In this document: positions 46,730-56,307 of the stretch, piece after piece | Layout of the letters: the number at the start of each line of letters is the position of its first letter | How positions within the stretch are numbered: the stretch's first letter is position 1 | From: Senegalia massiliensis | GTDB lineage: Bacteria > Bacillota > Clostridia > Tissierellales > SIT17 | Length of the DNA: 64,000 bases | Reading direction: 5' to 3' | Assembly: GCF_009911265.1 (NCBI RefSeq) | Contig: NZ_QXXA01000001.1 | Coordinates: forward strand, 62,001 to 126,000 | The notes under the pieces: generated by a model | The model's input: only the letters and a program-made list of their open reading frames with translations | What the model was told of the DNA's origin: nothing | Databases searched by the model: none | Program-made: the position numbers and the translations under genes

Positions 46730-47540
46730 ATTAATAGCAATTGATATGGATGGAACATTATTGAATAATGAAGAAAAAGTTTCTGAAAGAAATAAAGAAG
46801 CTATAATGGAGGCAACAAAAAAAGGTGTACAAGTGGTAGTATCAACAGGCAGAATATTTTCTTCAGCTACTTACTTTGCAAAACTAATAAAAGTAGTTAC
46901 ACCAATAATAGCTTGTAATGGTGCATATGTAAGTGAATATCACAGAGATAATATAATACTTGAAAATCCTATAAAAAATAATGATCTTAAAAATATTATA
47001 GATACTTTAGAAAAAAATAATCTTTATTATCACTTTTATGATAATGAGAATTTTTATACTAAAGATTTAGAATATAATTCTTTGAAATATTATGAGTGGA
47101 ATAAAAAACAAGATGAAGAAAATAAAATTAATATACAAATAGTAGAAGACCCTTTAAGTTTTGTAGAAAAAGAAAATATTAAAGTATATAAAATTGTTGT
47201 TATGGATAATGATATGGAAAGGATACAAAATTCAAGAATAGAATTATCAAAAAACAAGGAAATAGAAGTAGTTAGCTCATGGCATGGGAGTTTGGATATA
47301 ATGTATAAGGGCGTATCAAAAGGTAAAGCTTTAAAACAACTTTGTAATTTATATGATATATCAAGAGAAGAAGTTATTGCAATTGGAGATAATGAAAATG
47401 ACTTATCTATGTTAGAATATGCGGGAACATCTGTTGCAATGGGAAATGGAATAGATATTGTAAAAGAATATGCAACATATGTAACAGATACCAATGACAA
47501 TGATGGAGTAGCAAAAATAATAGAAAAATTAGTATTATAA
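46719..47540 (+). CDS. Cof-type HAD phosphatase
   Basis: Translation from TTG (46719), overlapping the preceding gene by 11 bases and preceded by AAAGGAGTAG, gives 273 residues. Motifs: AIDMDGTLLNNEE, VVVSTGRIFSS, KGKALKQL, and AIGDNENDLSMLEYAG. It is a paralogue of the protein at 23469. Substrate is unknown. Overlap suggests co-translation with the transglutaminase gene. Confidence 0.93.
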   Translation: MKYKLIAIDMDGTLLNNEEKVSERNKEAIMEATKKGVQVVVSTGRIFSSATYFAKLIKVVTPIIACNGAYVSEYHRDNIILENPIKNNDLKNIIDTLEKNNLYYHFYDNENFYTKDLEYNSLKYYEWNKKQDEENKINIQIVEDPLSFVEKENIKVYKIVVMDNDMERIQNSRIELSKNKEIEVVSSWHGSLDIMYKGVSKGKALKQLCNLYDISREEVIAIGDNENDLSMLEYAGTSVAMGNGIDIVKEYATYVTDTNDNDGVAKIIEKLVL

Positions 47541-47557
47541 AATAAAGGAGATAAGTT

Positions 47558-48028
47558 ATGAGTATTAATATAGTTTTATTAGAACCAGAAATACCACAGA
47601 ATACAGGGAATATAGCAAGAACATGTGCAGCTACAGGTTCGAAATTACATTTAATAAGGCCACTTGGATTTTCTTTAGAAAATAAATACCTTAAAAGAGC
47701 AGGTCTTGATTATTGGAATTTATTAGATATATATTATTATGATAGCTTTGAAGAATTTAAGCAAAAAAATGATTCAAATAAGTTCTTTTATGCTACAACT
47801 AAATCTAGTAATTCCTATACTGACATGAGTTTTAGTAATGGGTGCTATATTATTTTTGGTAAGGAAACTAAAGGTATTCCTGAAGAAATATTAAATGAAA
47901 ATAAGGAAAAGGCTATGAGAATTCCTATGATTAAAAATGAAAATGCAAGATCACTTAATTTATCTAATTCAGTAAATATAATCGCATATGAGGCATTAAG
48001 ACAAATAAATTTTCCGAATATGATTTAA
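47558..48028 (+). CDS. trmL: tRNA (cytidine(34)-2'-O)-methyltransferase TrmL
   Basis: The 156 residues are a minimal SPOUT methyltransferase: VLLEPEIPQNTGNIARTCAA at the start, IIFGKETKGIPEEIL and MRIPMIKNENARSLNLSNSV forming the trefoil-knot SAM site. The length and lack of extra domains fit TrmL, which methylates the wobble base of leucine tRNAs. AAAGGAG precedes ATG 47558. Confidence 0.95.
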   Translation: MSINIVLLEPEIPQNTGNIARTCAATGSKLHLIRPLGFSLENKYLKRAGLDYWNLLDIYYYDSFEEFKQKNDSNKFFYATTKSSNSYTDMSFSNGCYIIFGKETKGIPEEILNENKEKAMRIPMIKNENARSLNLSNSVNIIAYEALRQINFPNMI

Positions 48029-48129
48029 ATTTCACATTTAGATTTAACATAGATTTAACATAACTCAATATATTTTATTGTATTATAGTACTTGTGCGTA
48101 AAATATTTAATTGATTAGGAGGATTGCGA

Positions 48130-49746
48130 ATGAAGATTCTTATCGGTGTATTAGGAGGACTCGCCTTATTTCTATATGGTATGAATATGATGGGAATGGG
48201 ACTTCAAAAAGTTGCCGGAGATAAAATGAAAAGTCTTATAAGTATACTTACTAAAAATCGTTTTATTGGCGTTTTTGTAGGAGCTTTAGTGACAATACTT
48301 ATACAAAGCAGTAGTGCAACAACAGTAATGGTTGTAGGATTTGTAAATGCAGGAATCATGAATTTAAGTCAAGCAATAGGAATTATAATGGGTGCAAATA
48401 TTGGTACAACATTTACTGCACAACTTATAGCATTTAAACTTACAGATTTAGCTCCTCTTGTAATAACAATTGGGGTAGCAATATGGTTGTTTACATCTAC
48501 AAAAAAATATAAGGAAATTGCAGAGGTTTTAATAGGATTTTCTATACTTTTCATGGGTATGGATTTTATGAAGGAAGCATTATCTCCACTTCAAGAGTCT
48601 CAAGTTTTTGTAGACATATTAAGCAATTTAGAAAATCCTGTATTAGGATTATTAGCAGGGTTTGGATTAACAGTAGCAGTACAAAGCAGTAGTGCTTCTA
48701 TGGGACTTTTACTTGCACTTGCAAGTCAAGATTTGATAACTTTAGAAATGGCGTTACCAATACTTTATGGTGAAAATATAGGAACATGTACAACAGCTTT
48801 ATTATCAAGTATAGGAGCTAGCAAAACAGCTAAAAGAGCAGCAATTATGCATTTATTATTTAATATAATAGGGACATTATTATTTATGATTATACTTCAT
48901 ATACCAATTGAATATATAGTAACAAATATTTCAGATGATCCACAAAGAAGAATAGCTAATGCTCATACAATATTTAATATTACAAATGTTTTAATTCAAT
49001 TACCATTTGCAGGATTTATTGTAATGGCAGCTAAAAAATTAGTTCGTGGTGAAGACGCAGAAGTAGCTGGATTAAAATATTTAGACTCTAGAATAATAGA
49101 AACACCTTCAATTGCTGTAGGAATGGCATCTAGAGAAGTTTTAAGAATGGGTAAAATAGTAAAAGAGAACTTAAATACTGCAAAAAAAGCATTCTATAAT
49201 AATGATGAAAAATTAACTATAAAAGTTTTTGAAGAAGAGAAAAGAATAAATCAATTAGAAAGAGATATAACGGAATATTTAGCTGAACTTACTAGAGCAT
49301 CATTAACATATGAACAACATGGAACATTAACTACACTTTTAAACACTGTAAATGACTTAGAGAGAGTTGGTGATCATGCAGATAATATGGCAGAGCTTGC
49401 TCAATATCGAATAGATAATAAAGTTAAATTGTCCGACAGTGCATTAGACGAGCTTCATAAGATGTTTGAAAATGTAGAAGACGCATTCGCATTATCCTTA
49501 ACAGCATTTAAAACTGCTGATGAAAAAATGGCAAGAAGAGTTATAGAATATGAATCTGTAATTGATAAAATGGAACAAAACTACAGAGCAAATCATATTA
49601 AGAGATTAAATGATTTTACTTGTAATCCTACATCAGGAATTGTATTTCTAGATACAATAAGTAATTTAGAAAGAATTTCAGATCATTCTTCTAATATAGC
49701 TTTATCAATAATTGATGCAATAGAAAATAAAGAAGTAAAACAATGA
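48130..49746 (+). CDS. Na+/phosphate cotransporter with PhoU-like domain
   Basis: ATG 48130, seven bases after AGGAGG, gives 538 residues. The membrane part (1-310) has two inverted NaPi-II repeats, each with the QSSSATT/QSSSASM motif (VTILIQSSSATTVMVVGFVN and VAVQSSSASMGLLLALASQ). The C-terminal ~200 residues are two PhoU-like helical bundles (LERVGDHADNMAELA, LERISDHSSNIALSI). It imports phosphate with Na+; the PhoU-like tail may regulate it. It has its own terminator. Confidence 0.94.
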   Translation: MKILIGVLGGLALFLYGMNMMGMGLQKVAGDKMKSLISILTKNRFIGVFVGALVTILIQSSSATTVMVVGFVNAGIMNLSQAIGIIMGANIGTTFTAQLIAFKLTDLAPLVITIGVAIWLFTSTKKYKEIAEVLIGFSILFMGMDFMKEALSPLQESQVFVDILSNLENPVLGLLAGFGLTVAVQSSSASMGLLLALASQDLITLEMALPILYGENIGTCTTALLSSIGASKTAKRAAIMHLLFNIIGTLLFMIILHIPIEYIVTNISDDPQRRIANAHTIFNITNVLIQLPFAGFIVMAAKKLVRGEDAEVAGLKYLDSRIIETPSIAVGMASREVLRMGKIVKENLNTAKKAFYNNDEKLTIKVFEEEKRINQLERDITEYLAELTRASLTYEQHGTLTTLLNTVNDLERVGDHADNMAELAQYRIDNKVKLSDSALDELHKMFENVEDAFALSLTAFKTADEKMARRVIEYESVIDKMEQNYRANHIKRLNDFTCNPTSGIVFLDTISNLERISDHSSNIALSIIDAIENKEVKQ

Positions 49747-49748
49747 TA

Positions 49749-49776
49749 AAAGAACCTAGTATAGGTTCTTTTTTTA
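49749..49776 (+). terminator. Intrinsic terminator
   Basis: AAAGAACCTA and TAGGTTCTTT flank loop GTA and are followed by T-rich sequence just after the phosphate transporter gene. Confidence 0.88.
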
Positions 49777-49826
49777 TAATATAATAGAATCGAAGAATTA
49801 ATAAATGTTTAATGGGGGTTAGATTT

Positions 49827-50933
49827 ATGAAAAGTAAAGTTTACTTTATTGATTTCAAGGCAGACAAAGAGCAAGATAATATTCATAATAAGTTAAAGAG
49901 ATTATTTGATAAAGCAGGAATAAAAAAAATATTAAGCAAACAAGATATTACAGCAATTAAAGTTCATTTTGGAGAAAAAGGAAGACATGCTTATTTACAT
50001 CCAACATTTGCAAGACAAATTGTAGATAAAGTAAAAGAATATGGAGCAAGTCCATTTTTAACTGATACCAATACTCTCTATACTGGTAGTAGAACAAATA
50101 GTGTCATACATATAAAAACTGCAATTGAAAATGGATTTGCATATCCAGTAGTAAATGCACCAATTATAATAGCTGATGGATTGTATAGTAAAAATTCTAT
50201 TGATGTAGAAATAAAACAGAAAAATTGTAAGACAGCAAAAATTGCAGGTGATATTTATAATGCAAATTCTATGGTTGTATTAAGTCATGTAAAAGGACAT
50301 GGGATGGCAGGATTTGGAGGAACTATAAAGAATTTAGCCATGGGATGTGCTTCTGCAAGTGGTAAACAAATTCAACATTCAGATGCAAAGCCATCTGTAT
50401 CTAAAGATAAATGTATATCTTGCGGGATATGTTCTAGAAATTGTCCAGTAGATGCTATAGATGTAGAGGACAAGGCAAACATAGAACATGATATTTGTAT
50501 TGGGTGTGGAGAGTGTACTACAGTTTGTCCTACAAGAGCTATAGAAGTTAAGTGGGAGACTGACTCTAATGTTTTCTTAGAAAAAATGGCTGAATATGCA
50601 TACGGTGCTGTAAAAAATAAAAAAGAAAAAGTAGCTTATTTTAATTTTATTATGAATGTAACCCCATTATGTGATTGTGTACCATGGAATGATGTACCTA
50701 TAGTAAATGATATAGGAGTACTTGCATCATTTGATCCAGTTGCAATTGATAAAGCAAGTATTGATCTTATAGATAAAGCTGTAGGAAATAAAGATAGTAA
50801 GCTTTCTCATAATCATACTAATGGTGATGATAAATTTAAATCAATACATAATATAGATGGCAAAAAAATATTAAATTATTGTCAACAAATAGGACTAGGT
50901 AGCTTAAATTACGAACTAATAAAAGTTAAGTAG
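49827..50933 (+). CDS. DUF362 protein with two [4Fe-4S] clusters
   Basis: ATG 49827 after TGGGGGT gives 368 residues. The N-terminal DUF362 domain (KVHFGEKGRHAYLHPTFARQ, SHVKGHGMAGFGGTIKNLAM) is followed by two ferredoxin-type motifs near residues 200-240 (CISCGICSRNCPVDAI and CIGCGECTTVCPTRAI) and a further domain with PVAIDKASIDLI. Such proteins are common in anaerobes; the electron-transfer role is clear but the partner is not known. It lies just upstream of the glycine reductase unit but in a separate transcript. Confidence 0.92.
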   Translation: MKSKVYFIDFKADKEQDNIHNKLKRLFDKAGIKKILSKQDITAIKVHFGEKGRHAYLHPTFARQIVDKVKEYGASPFLTDTNTLYTGSRTNSVIHIKTAIENGFAYPVVNAPIIIADGLYSKNSIDVEIKQKNCKTAKIAGDIYNANSMVVLSHVKGHGMAGFGGTIKNLAMGCASASGKQIQHSDAKPSVSKDKCISCGICSRNCPVDAIDVEDKANIEHDICIGCGECTTVCPTRAIEVKWETDSNVFLEKMAEYAYGAVKNKKEKVAYFNFIMNVTPLCDCVPWNDVPIVNDIGVLASFDPVAIDKASIDLIDKAVGNKDSKLSHNHTNGDDKFKSIHNIDGKKILNYCQQIGLGSLNYELIKVK

Positions 50934-50974
50934 ATAATTTTTTAACAAAAACACAAAAAAACTTATAAAAAGTA

Positions 50975-51003
50975 TTGTATTATCTATAACAATATATTAT
51001 AAT
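50975..51003 (+). promoter_or_regulatory. Promoter of the glycine reductase operon
   Basis: TTGTAT (50975-50980), 17 bases, and TATAAT (50998-51003). Transcription would start near 51010, just before the glycine riboswitch. Confidence 0.7.
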
Positions 51004-51044
51004 GTAATTGAATTAGAGAATTGAATATTTGCCAAATGAAAATT

Positions 51045-51206
51045 GCGGAAGAGATCATATATTGGCGCCGAAGGGGTAAGCTATAGAAAGCCAAACTATA
51101 GTGAAACTTTCAGGCAAAAGGACCGTTTTTGGATGGCACTCTGAAAAGCGAAAGCACCGAAGGAGCAACTCCTTATATGGAAGAATCTCTCAGGTCAAGA
51201 ACAGAG
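51045..51206 (+). ncRNA. Tandem glycine riboswitch
   Basis: Two type-specific aptamers are visible. The first has GCGCCGAAGGGGTAA (51065 on) and CTTTCAGGCAAAAGGACCG; the second has GCACCGAAGGAGCAA (51155 on) and AATCTCTCAGGTCAAGAACAG. These are the hallmark conserved segments of glycine aptamers, joined by a short linker. The element is directly upstream of grdX and the grd operon, whose product degrades glycine, so an ON switch that permits read-through of the next terminator is expected. Confidence 0.95.
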
Positions 51207-51238
51207 CATAGGTACCTTGGGTGCTTATGTTCTTTTTT
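51199..51238 (+). terminator. Riboswitch expression-platform terminator
   Basis: GAACAGAGCA pairs with TGCTTATGTTC (one bulge and one G-U pair) around a ~13-base loop and is followed by TTTTTT. Its left arm overlaps the second aptamer's closing stem, which is the usual arrangement for glycine-controlled antitermination. Confidence 0.85.
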
Positions 51239-51283
51239 AATACATTTTAAAAAAACCTTTTCCTAAGGTTGAGGAGTGAAAAA

Positions 51284-51655
51284 ATGACAGAGTATATAAT
51301 AACTAATAATCCATTAGTACATAAAAAATATAATGAAAAGTTCAAAGTAGATTATTTGGAAATATCATATATGAAAGTCTTAAAATATGTACGAGACAAA
51401 ATACATGTAGGACATAAGTTATTAACACATCCTTTATCGGGTAGCATCAAGCCTAATGAGACACCATATAAATCAATTATAATATCTAAAGAAACTAATA
51501 CATTAGATATAGAGTCATTAATGGTGATAGAAGATTCCATAGTTACAGCAGATAAATTTATAAATAAAATTGGAAATAGAAAATATGATGAAAATTCTTT
51601 AGAAGATTTTAAAATTGTAGATTTATCATTAATAGATAATTGTGTTAAGAAATAA
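51284..51655 (+). CDS. grdX: GrdX family protein
   Basis: ATG 51284 after GAGGAGTG gives 123 residues starting MTEYIITNNPLVHKKYNEKF, with GHKLLTHPLSGSIKPNETPY, the typical GrdX pattern. GrdX is regularly the first gene of glycine, sarcosine and betaine reductase operons; its function is unknown. It is the first gene after the glycine riboswitch. Confidence 0.9.
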   Translation: MTEYIITNNPLVHKKYNEKFKVDYLEISYMKVLKYVRDKIHVGHKLLTHPLSGSIKPNETPYKSIIISKETNTLDIESLMVIEDSIVTADKFINKIGNRKYDENSLEDFKIVDLSLIDNCVKK

Positions 51656-51730
51656 TAAAAATTGTTTAAAGATCTTTGTGTTAAGGTATAATTTACAATA
51701 AGGACTATATTATAAAAAGGAGTTGTAACA

Positions 51731-52678
51731 ATGAATAAAATTTACGATGTAATTATAATTGGTGCAGGACCAGCTGGTCTTTCTGCAGGATTATATGCAG
51801 GAAGAGCAAAACTTGATACTTTAATATTAGAAAAAGAAAAGGCTGGAGGACAAATTGTAACTACTGAAGAGTTAGAAAATTATCCAGGTTCTATTGAAGA
51901 TCCTACAGGACCTAAGTTAATAGCTAGAATGGTAGAACAAGTAGATAGCTTTGATGTAGAAAGAAAAATTGATGAAATTACAGAAATAGATTTAGAAAAA
52001 GAAATAAAAGTAGTTAAAGGAAGTAAAGGTGAATATCAAGCTAGATCTGTAATAATAGCAGCTGGAGCTAAACCTAGACTTTTAGGATCACCAGGAGAGA
52101 AAGAACTTACTGGTAAAGGAGTTTCATATTGCGCTACATGTGATGCAGCATTTTTTGAAGATTTTGACGTATATGTAATTGGTGGAGGAGACACAGCAGT
52201 TGAAGAATCACTATTTATATCTAAATTTGCTAGAAAAGTAACTATAGTTCATAGAAGAGATGAACTTAGAGCTGCAAAATCTATTCAAGAGAAAGCATTT
52301 AAAAATGATAAAATAGAATTTATTTGGGATACTGAAGTAAAAGAGATAAAAGGTGATGGTATCGTTGAATCAATGGTACTTAGAAATAAAAAAACAGGTG
52401 AAGAAACTGAAATAGTTGCAAATGAAGATGATGGTACATTTGGAATATTTGTATTAGTAGGATATCTTCCTCAAAGTGATTTATTCAAAAATGTAATTGA
52501 TATGGATGACAGAGGTTACCTATTAGGTGATGAAAATATGCATACAAATATTGATGGAGTTTTTGTTGCGGGAGATATAAGACAAAAATCTCTTAGACAA
52601 GTAGTAACTGCTACATCAGATGGTGCAATTGCAGCAATTCAAGCTGAAAAGTATATTGGAGAAAATTTTGAGGAATAA
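51731..52678 (+). CDS. trxB: Thioredoxin reductase
   Basis: The 315 residues have FAD GxGxxG (IIIGAGPAGLSAGLYAG), the redox-active CATC in VSYCATCDAAFFEDF near residue 138, the NADPH GGGDTAVEESLF site, and the C-terminal GVFVAGDIRQK. It supplies electrons from NAD(P)H to thioredoxin, which reduces the glycine reductase selenoprotein A. AAAGGAG precedes ATG. It is part of the grd operon as in Gottschalkia/Clostridium relatives. Confidence 0.95.
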   Translation: MNKIYDVIIIGAGPAGLSAGLYAGRAKLDTLILEKEKAGGQIVTTEELENYPGSIEDPTGPKLIARMVEQVDSFDVERKIDEITEIDLEKEIKVVKGSKGEYQARSVIIAAGAKPRLLGSPGEKELTGKGVSYCATCDAAFFEDFDVYVIGGGDTAVEESLFISKFARKVTIVHRRDELRAAKSIQEKAFKNDKIEFIWDTEVKEIKGDGIVESMVLRNKKTGEETEIVANEDDGTFGIFVLVGYLPQSDLFKNVIDMDDRGYLLGDENMHTNIDGVFVAGDIRQKSLRQVVTATSDGAIAAIQAEKYIGENFEE

Positions 52679-52725
52679 TATTTCTCATTATTTAATAAAG
52701 AACTATTTAAAAGGAGGGTATAAAA

Positions 52726-53043
52726 ATGTTAGAGGTAGATAAAAAAACATTTGAAGAAGAGGTTTTAGAAGCAGAGGGTTATGTATTAGTAGACTTTTGG
52801 GGTAAAAGTTGTGAACCTTGTAAAGCACTTATGCCACATATTGAAGAATTAGAGGAAAAATATGCTGATAAAATCAAGTTTGTAAAACTTGATACGTCTT
52901 CAGCTAGAAGACTTGCTATAAAACAAAAAGTATTAGGTCTTCCTACAATTACTATCTATAAAGATGGAGAAAAGCAAGATGAGCTTACCAAGGAAGATGC
53001 TAAGCCAGGAAAAATTGAAGAAATGATAAAAAAATATATATAA
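52726..53043 (+). CDS. trxA: Thioredoxin with CEPC active site
   Basis: The 105 residues are thioredoxin-fold, but the active site is WGKSCEPCKAL rather than the standard WCGPC. Such atypical C-x-x-C motifs are known among thioredoxins linked to glycine reductase. It would be reduced by the upstream TrxB and pass electrons to GrdA. AAGGAGGG precedes ATG. Confidence 0.93.
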   Translation: MLEVDKKTFEEEVLEAEGYVLVDFWGKSCEPCKALMPHIEELEEKYADKIKFVKLDTSSARRLAIKQKVLGLPTITIYKDGEKQDELTKEDAKPGKIEEMIKKYI

Positions 53044-53097
53044 ATTTTCTAAGACTATTAAATAGTCTTAGCCAAACAAAAAGAGGAGGTGAAATGT

Positions 53098-54384
53098 ATG
53101 CGCCTGGAATTAGGTAATATCCATATTAAGGATGTTCAATTTGGAGAAGAAACAAAGGTTGATAATGGCGTACTTTATGTAAATGAGAATGAGCTTAAGA
53201 ATCTATTATTAGAGGATGAGAACATTACTAATATTAGCATAGAGATGGCTAGACCAGGTGAAAGCATTAGAATTACACCTGTAAAGGATGTAATTGAACC
53301 TAGAGTTAAGGTAGAAGGTTCTGGAGGAATTTATCCAGGAGTATTATCAAAGGTAGGTACAGTGGGTTCAGGAAGAACTCATGTCTTAAAGGGAGCAGCA
53401 GTCGTAACAACTGGTAAAATAGTTGCTTTTCAAGAAGGAATTATAGACATGAAAGGACCTGGAGCTGACTATACACCTTTTTCTAAGCTAAATAATGTTG
53501 TTATTTCTATTGATGTTAAAGAAGATCTAAAACAACATGAGCATGAAAAAGCACTTAGAATGGCAGGACTTAAAGCTTCTAAATATTTAGGAGAAGCTGG
53601 TAAAGATATTGAACCAGATGAGGTTAATGAGTATGAAACTTTACCACTTTTAAAAAGTGTAGAAAAGTATCCTGACCTTCCAAAAGTTGCATATGTACAA
53701 ATGCTTCAAAGTCAAGGTTTAATGCATGATACATATGTATATGGTGTAGATGCAAAGCAAACTCTTTCTACAATGATTTATCCAACAGAAATAATGGATG
53801 GAGCAATAATTAGTGGAAATTGTGTTTCTGCTTGTGACAAAAATACAACTTATCACCACTTAAATAATCCAGTAATTCATGATTTATTTGAAAAACATGG
53901 AAAAGAAATAAATTTTGTTGGTATGATCATAACAAATGAGAATGTTTATCTTGCAGATAAGGAAAGATCATCTGATTGGTCAGCTAAATTAGCAGAATAT
54001 CTAGGATTAGATGGAGTAATCATTTCTCAAGAAGGTTTTGGTAATCCAGATACTGATTTAATCATGAACTGTAAGAAGATTGAAGATAAAAATATTGACA
54101 CTGTAATAATAACAGATGAGTATGCGGGTCGTGACGGAGCAAGTCAATCTCTTGCTGATGCAGATCCTAAAGCTGATGCTGTTGTAACAGGTGGAAATGC
54201 TAATGAAACTATTGAATTACCACCAATGGATAAAATTATAGGTCATGTTAATGTAGTAGATACTATTGCTGGTGGATTTGATGGAAGTCTTAAAGAAGAT
54301 GGTAGTATATTTGTAGAAATACAAGCAATAACTGGTGCTACCAATGAATTAGGATTTAACAAGTTAACTAGTAAAGGATATTAA
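53098..54384 (+). CDS. grdE: Glycine reductase component B proprotein GrdE
   Basis: ATG 53098 after AGGAGGTG gives 428 residues (MRLELGNIHIKDVQFG). GrdE is made as a proprotein and cut at Asn-Cys to make a pyruvoyl (carbonyl) group that forms a Schiff base with glycine. Here the site is ISGNCVSACDKNTTYHH with the Cys at residue 242, exactly the position reported for the C. sticklandii protein. It forms protein B with GrdB. Confidence 0.96.
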   Translation: MRLELGNIHIKDVQFGEETKVDNGVLYVNENELKNLLLEDENITNISIEMARPGESIRITPVKDVIEPRVKVEGSGGIYPGVLSKVGTVGSGRTHVLKGAAVVTTGKIVAFQEGIIDMKGPGADYTPFSKLNNVVISIDVKEDLKQHEHEKALRMAGLKASKYLGEAGKDIEPDEVNEYETLPLLKSVEKYPDLPKVAYVQMLQSQGLMHDTYVYGVDAKQTLSTMIYPTEIMDGAIISGNCVSACDKNTTYHHLNNPVIHDLFEKHGKEINFVGMIITNENVYLADKERSSDWSAKLAEYLGLDGVIISQEGFGNPDTDLIMNCKKIEDKNIDTVIITDEYAGRDGASQSLADADPKADAVVTGGNANETIELPPMDKIIGHVNVVDTIAGGFDGSLKEDGSIFVEIQAITGATNELGFNKLTSKGY

Positions 54385-54422
54385 TATAAAAAATATAATT
54401 CACAATAGAAAGGATGTTAAAG

Positions 54423-54899
54423 ATGAGCTTATATGATGGCAAAAAAGTTGTTATTATAGGGGACAGAGATGGAATTCCTGGTCCTGCTATGGAAGAATGC
54501 CTAAAATCAACAGAAGCGGAAGTTGTGTTCTCATCAACTGAGTGTTTTGTCTGAACTGCCGCAGGAGCAATGGACTTAGAAAATCAAAAGAGGGTTAAAG
54601 ATATTACTGAAAAACACGGTGCAGAAAATGTAATCGTAGTTTTAGGTGCTGCTGAAGCAGAAGCTGCAGGATTAGCTGCAGAAACTGTAACAGCTGGAGA
54701 CCCTACATTTGCTGGTCCATTAGCAGGAGTCCAGTTAGGACTTAGAGTATATCATGCTGTAGAACCACAATTCAAAAATGAAGTAGATGAAGAAGCATAT
54801 GAAGACCAAATTGGTATGATGGAAATGGTTCTTGAAGTAGATGAAATAATTGAAGAAATGAAAGATATAAGAGAAGAATTTTGTAAATTTGATGACTAA
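54423..54899 (+). CDS. grdA: Glycine reductase selenoprotein A, GrdA
   Basis: Reading through TGA at 54552-54554 gives 158 residues with Sec at position 44 in STECFVUTAAGAM, identical in position and context to known GrdA. GrdA carries the carboxymethyl group from protein B on its selenol and hands a selenocysteine-bound ketene equivalent to protein C, which releases acetyl phosphate; the selenenyl-sulfide is then reduced by thioredoxin. The start after AGAAAGGATG is clear. Automatic calling would find only the part after the UGA. Confidence 0.97.
54552..54554 (+). other. Selenocysteine codon in grdA (residue 44)
   Basis: In-frame TGA in the invariant GrdA motif CFVUTAAGAM. Sec44 is the carboxymethyl-accepting residue in characterised proteins. 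Confidence 0.97.
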
Positions 54900-54934
54900 T
54901 AAATACACCCGAAAAATTCGAGAGGGGGGAAATA

Positions 54935-56242
54935 ATGAGTAAATTAAAAGTAGTTCATTACATTAACCAGTTTTTTGCTGGTATTGGTGGTGAAGAAAAA
55001 GCAGATTATAAACCAGAAGTAAGAGAAGAAGTAGTAGGTCCTGGTATGGAACTTGCTAAAAGATTAGGTGATGAAGCTGAAATAGTAGCTACTATAATAT
55101 GTGGTGACTCATATTTCAATGAAAATTTAGAGGAAGCAAAGTCTGAAGTTTTAGATATGGTAAAGAAGTATGATCCAGATTTATTCGTTGCAGGCCCTGC
55201 TTTTAATGCAGGTAGATATGGAGTAGCATGTGGTACTATAACTGCTGCTGTGAAAGAAAACTTAAATATTCCTGTATTAACTGGAATGTATGAAGAAAAC
55301 CCTGGTGCAGATATGTTTAAAAAGGATGTATATATAGTAAAAACTAAAAATAGTGCAGCAGGTATGAGAAAAGCAATCAAGACAATGGTGCCTTTAGCTT
55401 TAAAACTTGCTAAAGGAGAAGAAATAGGTTCTCCAAAAGAAGAAGGCTATATGCCAAGAGGTATTAGGAGAAATTATTTTGCTGATGAAAGAGGATCAAA
55501 GAGAGCTGTAGATATGCTCATCAAGAAGTTAAATAATAAAGAATTTGAAACAGAATATCCTATGCCTAGTTTTGATAGAGTAGATCCAAACCCAGCAGTT
55601 AAGGATATAACTAAGGCTAAAATAGCATTAGTTACTTCTGGAGGTATAGTACCAAAAGGAAATCCTGATCATATAGAATCATCAAGTGCATCAAAGTACG
55701 GTAAATATGATATAGATGGTGTACAAGACTTAACATCTGAAACATATGAAACTGCACATGGTGGGTATGATCCTGTTTATGCTAACGAAGATTCAGATAG
55801 AGTACTTCCAGTAGATGTATTGAGAGATTTAGAAAAAGAAGGAAAAATCGGAGAACTTCATAGATATTTCTATACAACTACAGGTAACGGTACAGCGGTT
55901 GCAAGCGCTAAAGCCTTTGCAGAAGAATTTTCAAAAGAACTTTTAGCTGATGGTGTAGATGCTGTTATATTAACTTCTACCTGAGGCACCTGTACACGTT
56001 GCGGTGCAACAATGGTAAAAGAAATTGAAAGAGCAGGACTACCAGTGGTTCATATATGTACAGTAGTTCCTATTTCATTAACAGTTGGAGCAAATAGAAT
56101 TGTTCCTGCAGTTGCAATACCTCATCCACTTGGAAATCCAAGTTTAGAAAGCAATGATGAGAAAGCAATTAGAAGAGATTTAGTTGAAAGATCATTAAAA
56201 GCTTTAGAAACTGAAGTAGATGGACAAAAAGTATTTGAATAA
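54935..56242 (+). CDS. grdB: Glycine reductase component B selenoprotein GrdB
   Basis: Through TGA at 55982-55984 the product is 435 residues with Sec at position 350 in TSTUGTCTRCGAT. It is the substrate-binding selenoprotein of protein B (with GrdE), where the Sec removes the carboxymethyl from the Schiff base. Features include TSGGIVPKGNPDH and the terminal VGANRIVPAVAIPHPLGNP. The start is preceded by GAGGGGGG. Without Sec decoding the gene would look split in two. Confidence 0.97.
55982..56010 (+). other. Selenocysteine codon of grdB (residue 350) and following hairpin
   Basis: TGA at 55982-55984. A hairpin GTTGC-GGT-GCAAC (55998-56010) lies downstream, with 18 bases between the UGA and the first loop G, and a GU in the loop as bacterial SECIS elements require. 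Hairpin role is inferred. Confidence 0.7.
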
Positions 56243-56307
56243 AATTTAGGGTGATAGAAATATCACCCTTTTTAAAAACCAATAAAATTTATGGAGGTGA
56301 ATATAAT

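Noticed and set aside
54570-54899. A 109-residue separate protein after the grdA UGA
   Set aside because: GrdA reads through the UGA at Sec44. The 5' part matches the family exactly.
56012-56242. A separate 76-residue gene after the grdB UGA
   Set aside because: It is the C-terminus of GrdB; Sec350 is a conserved selenocysteine.
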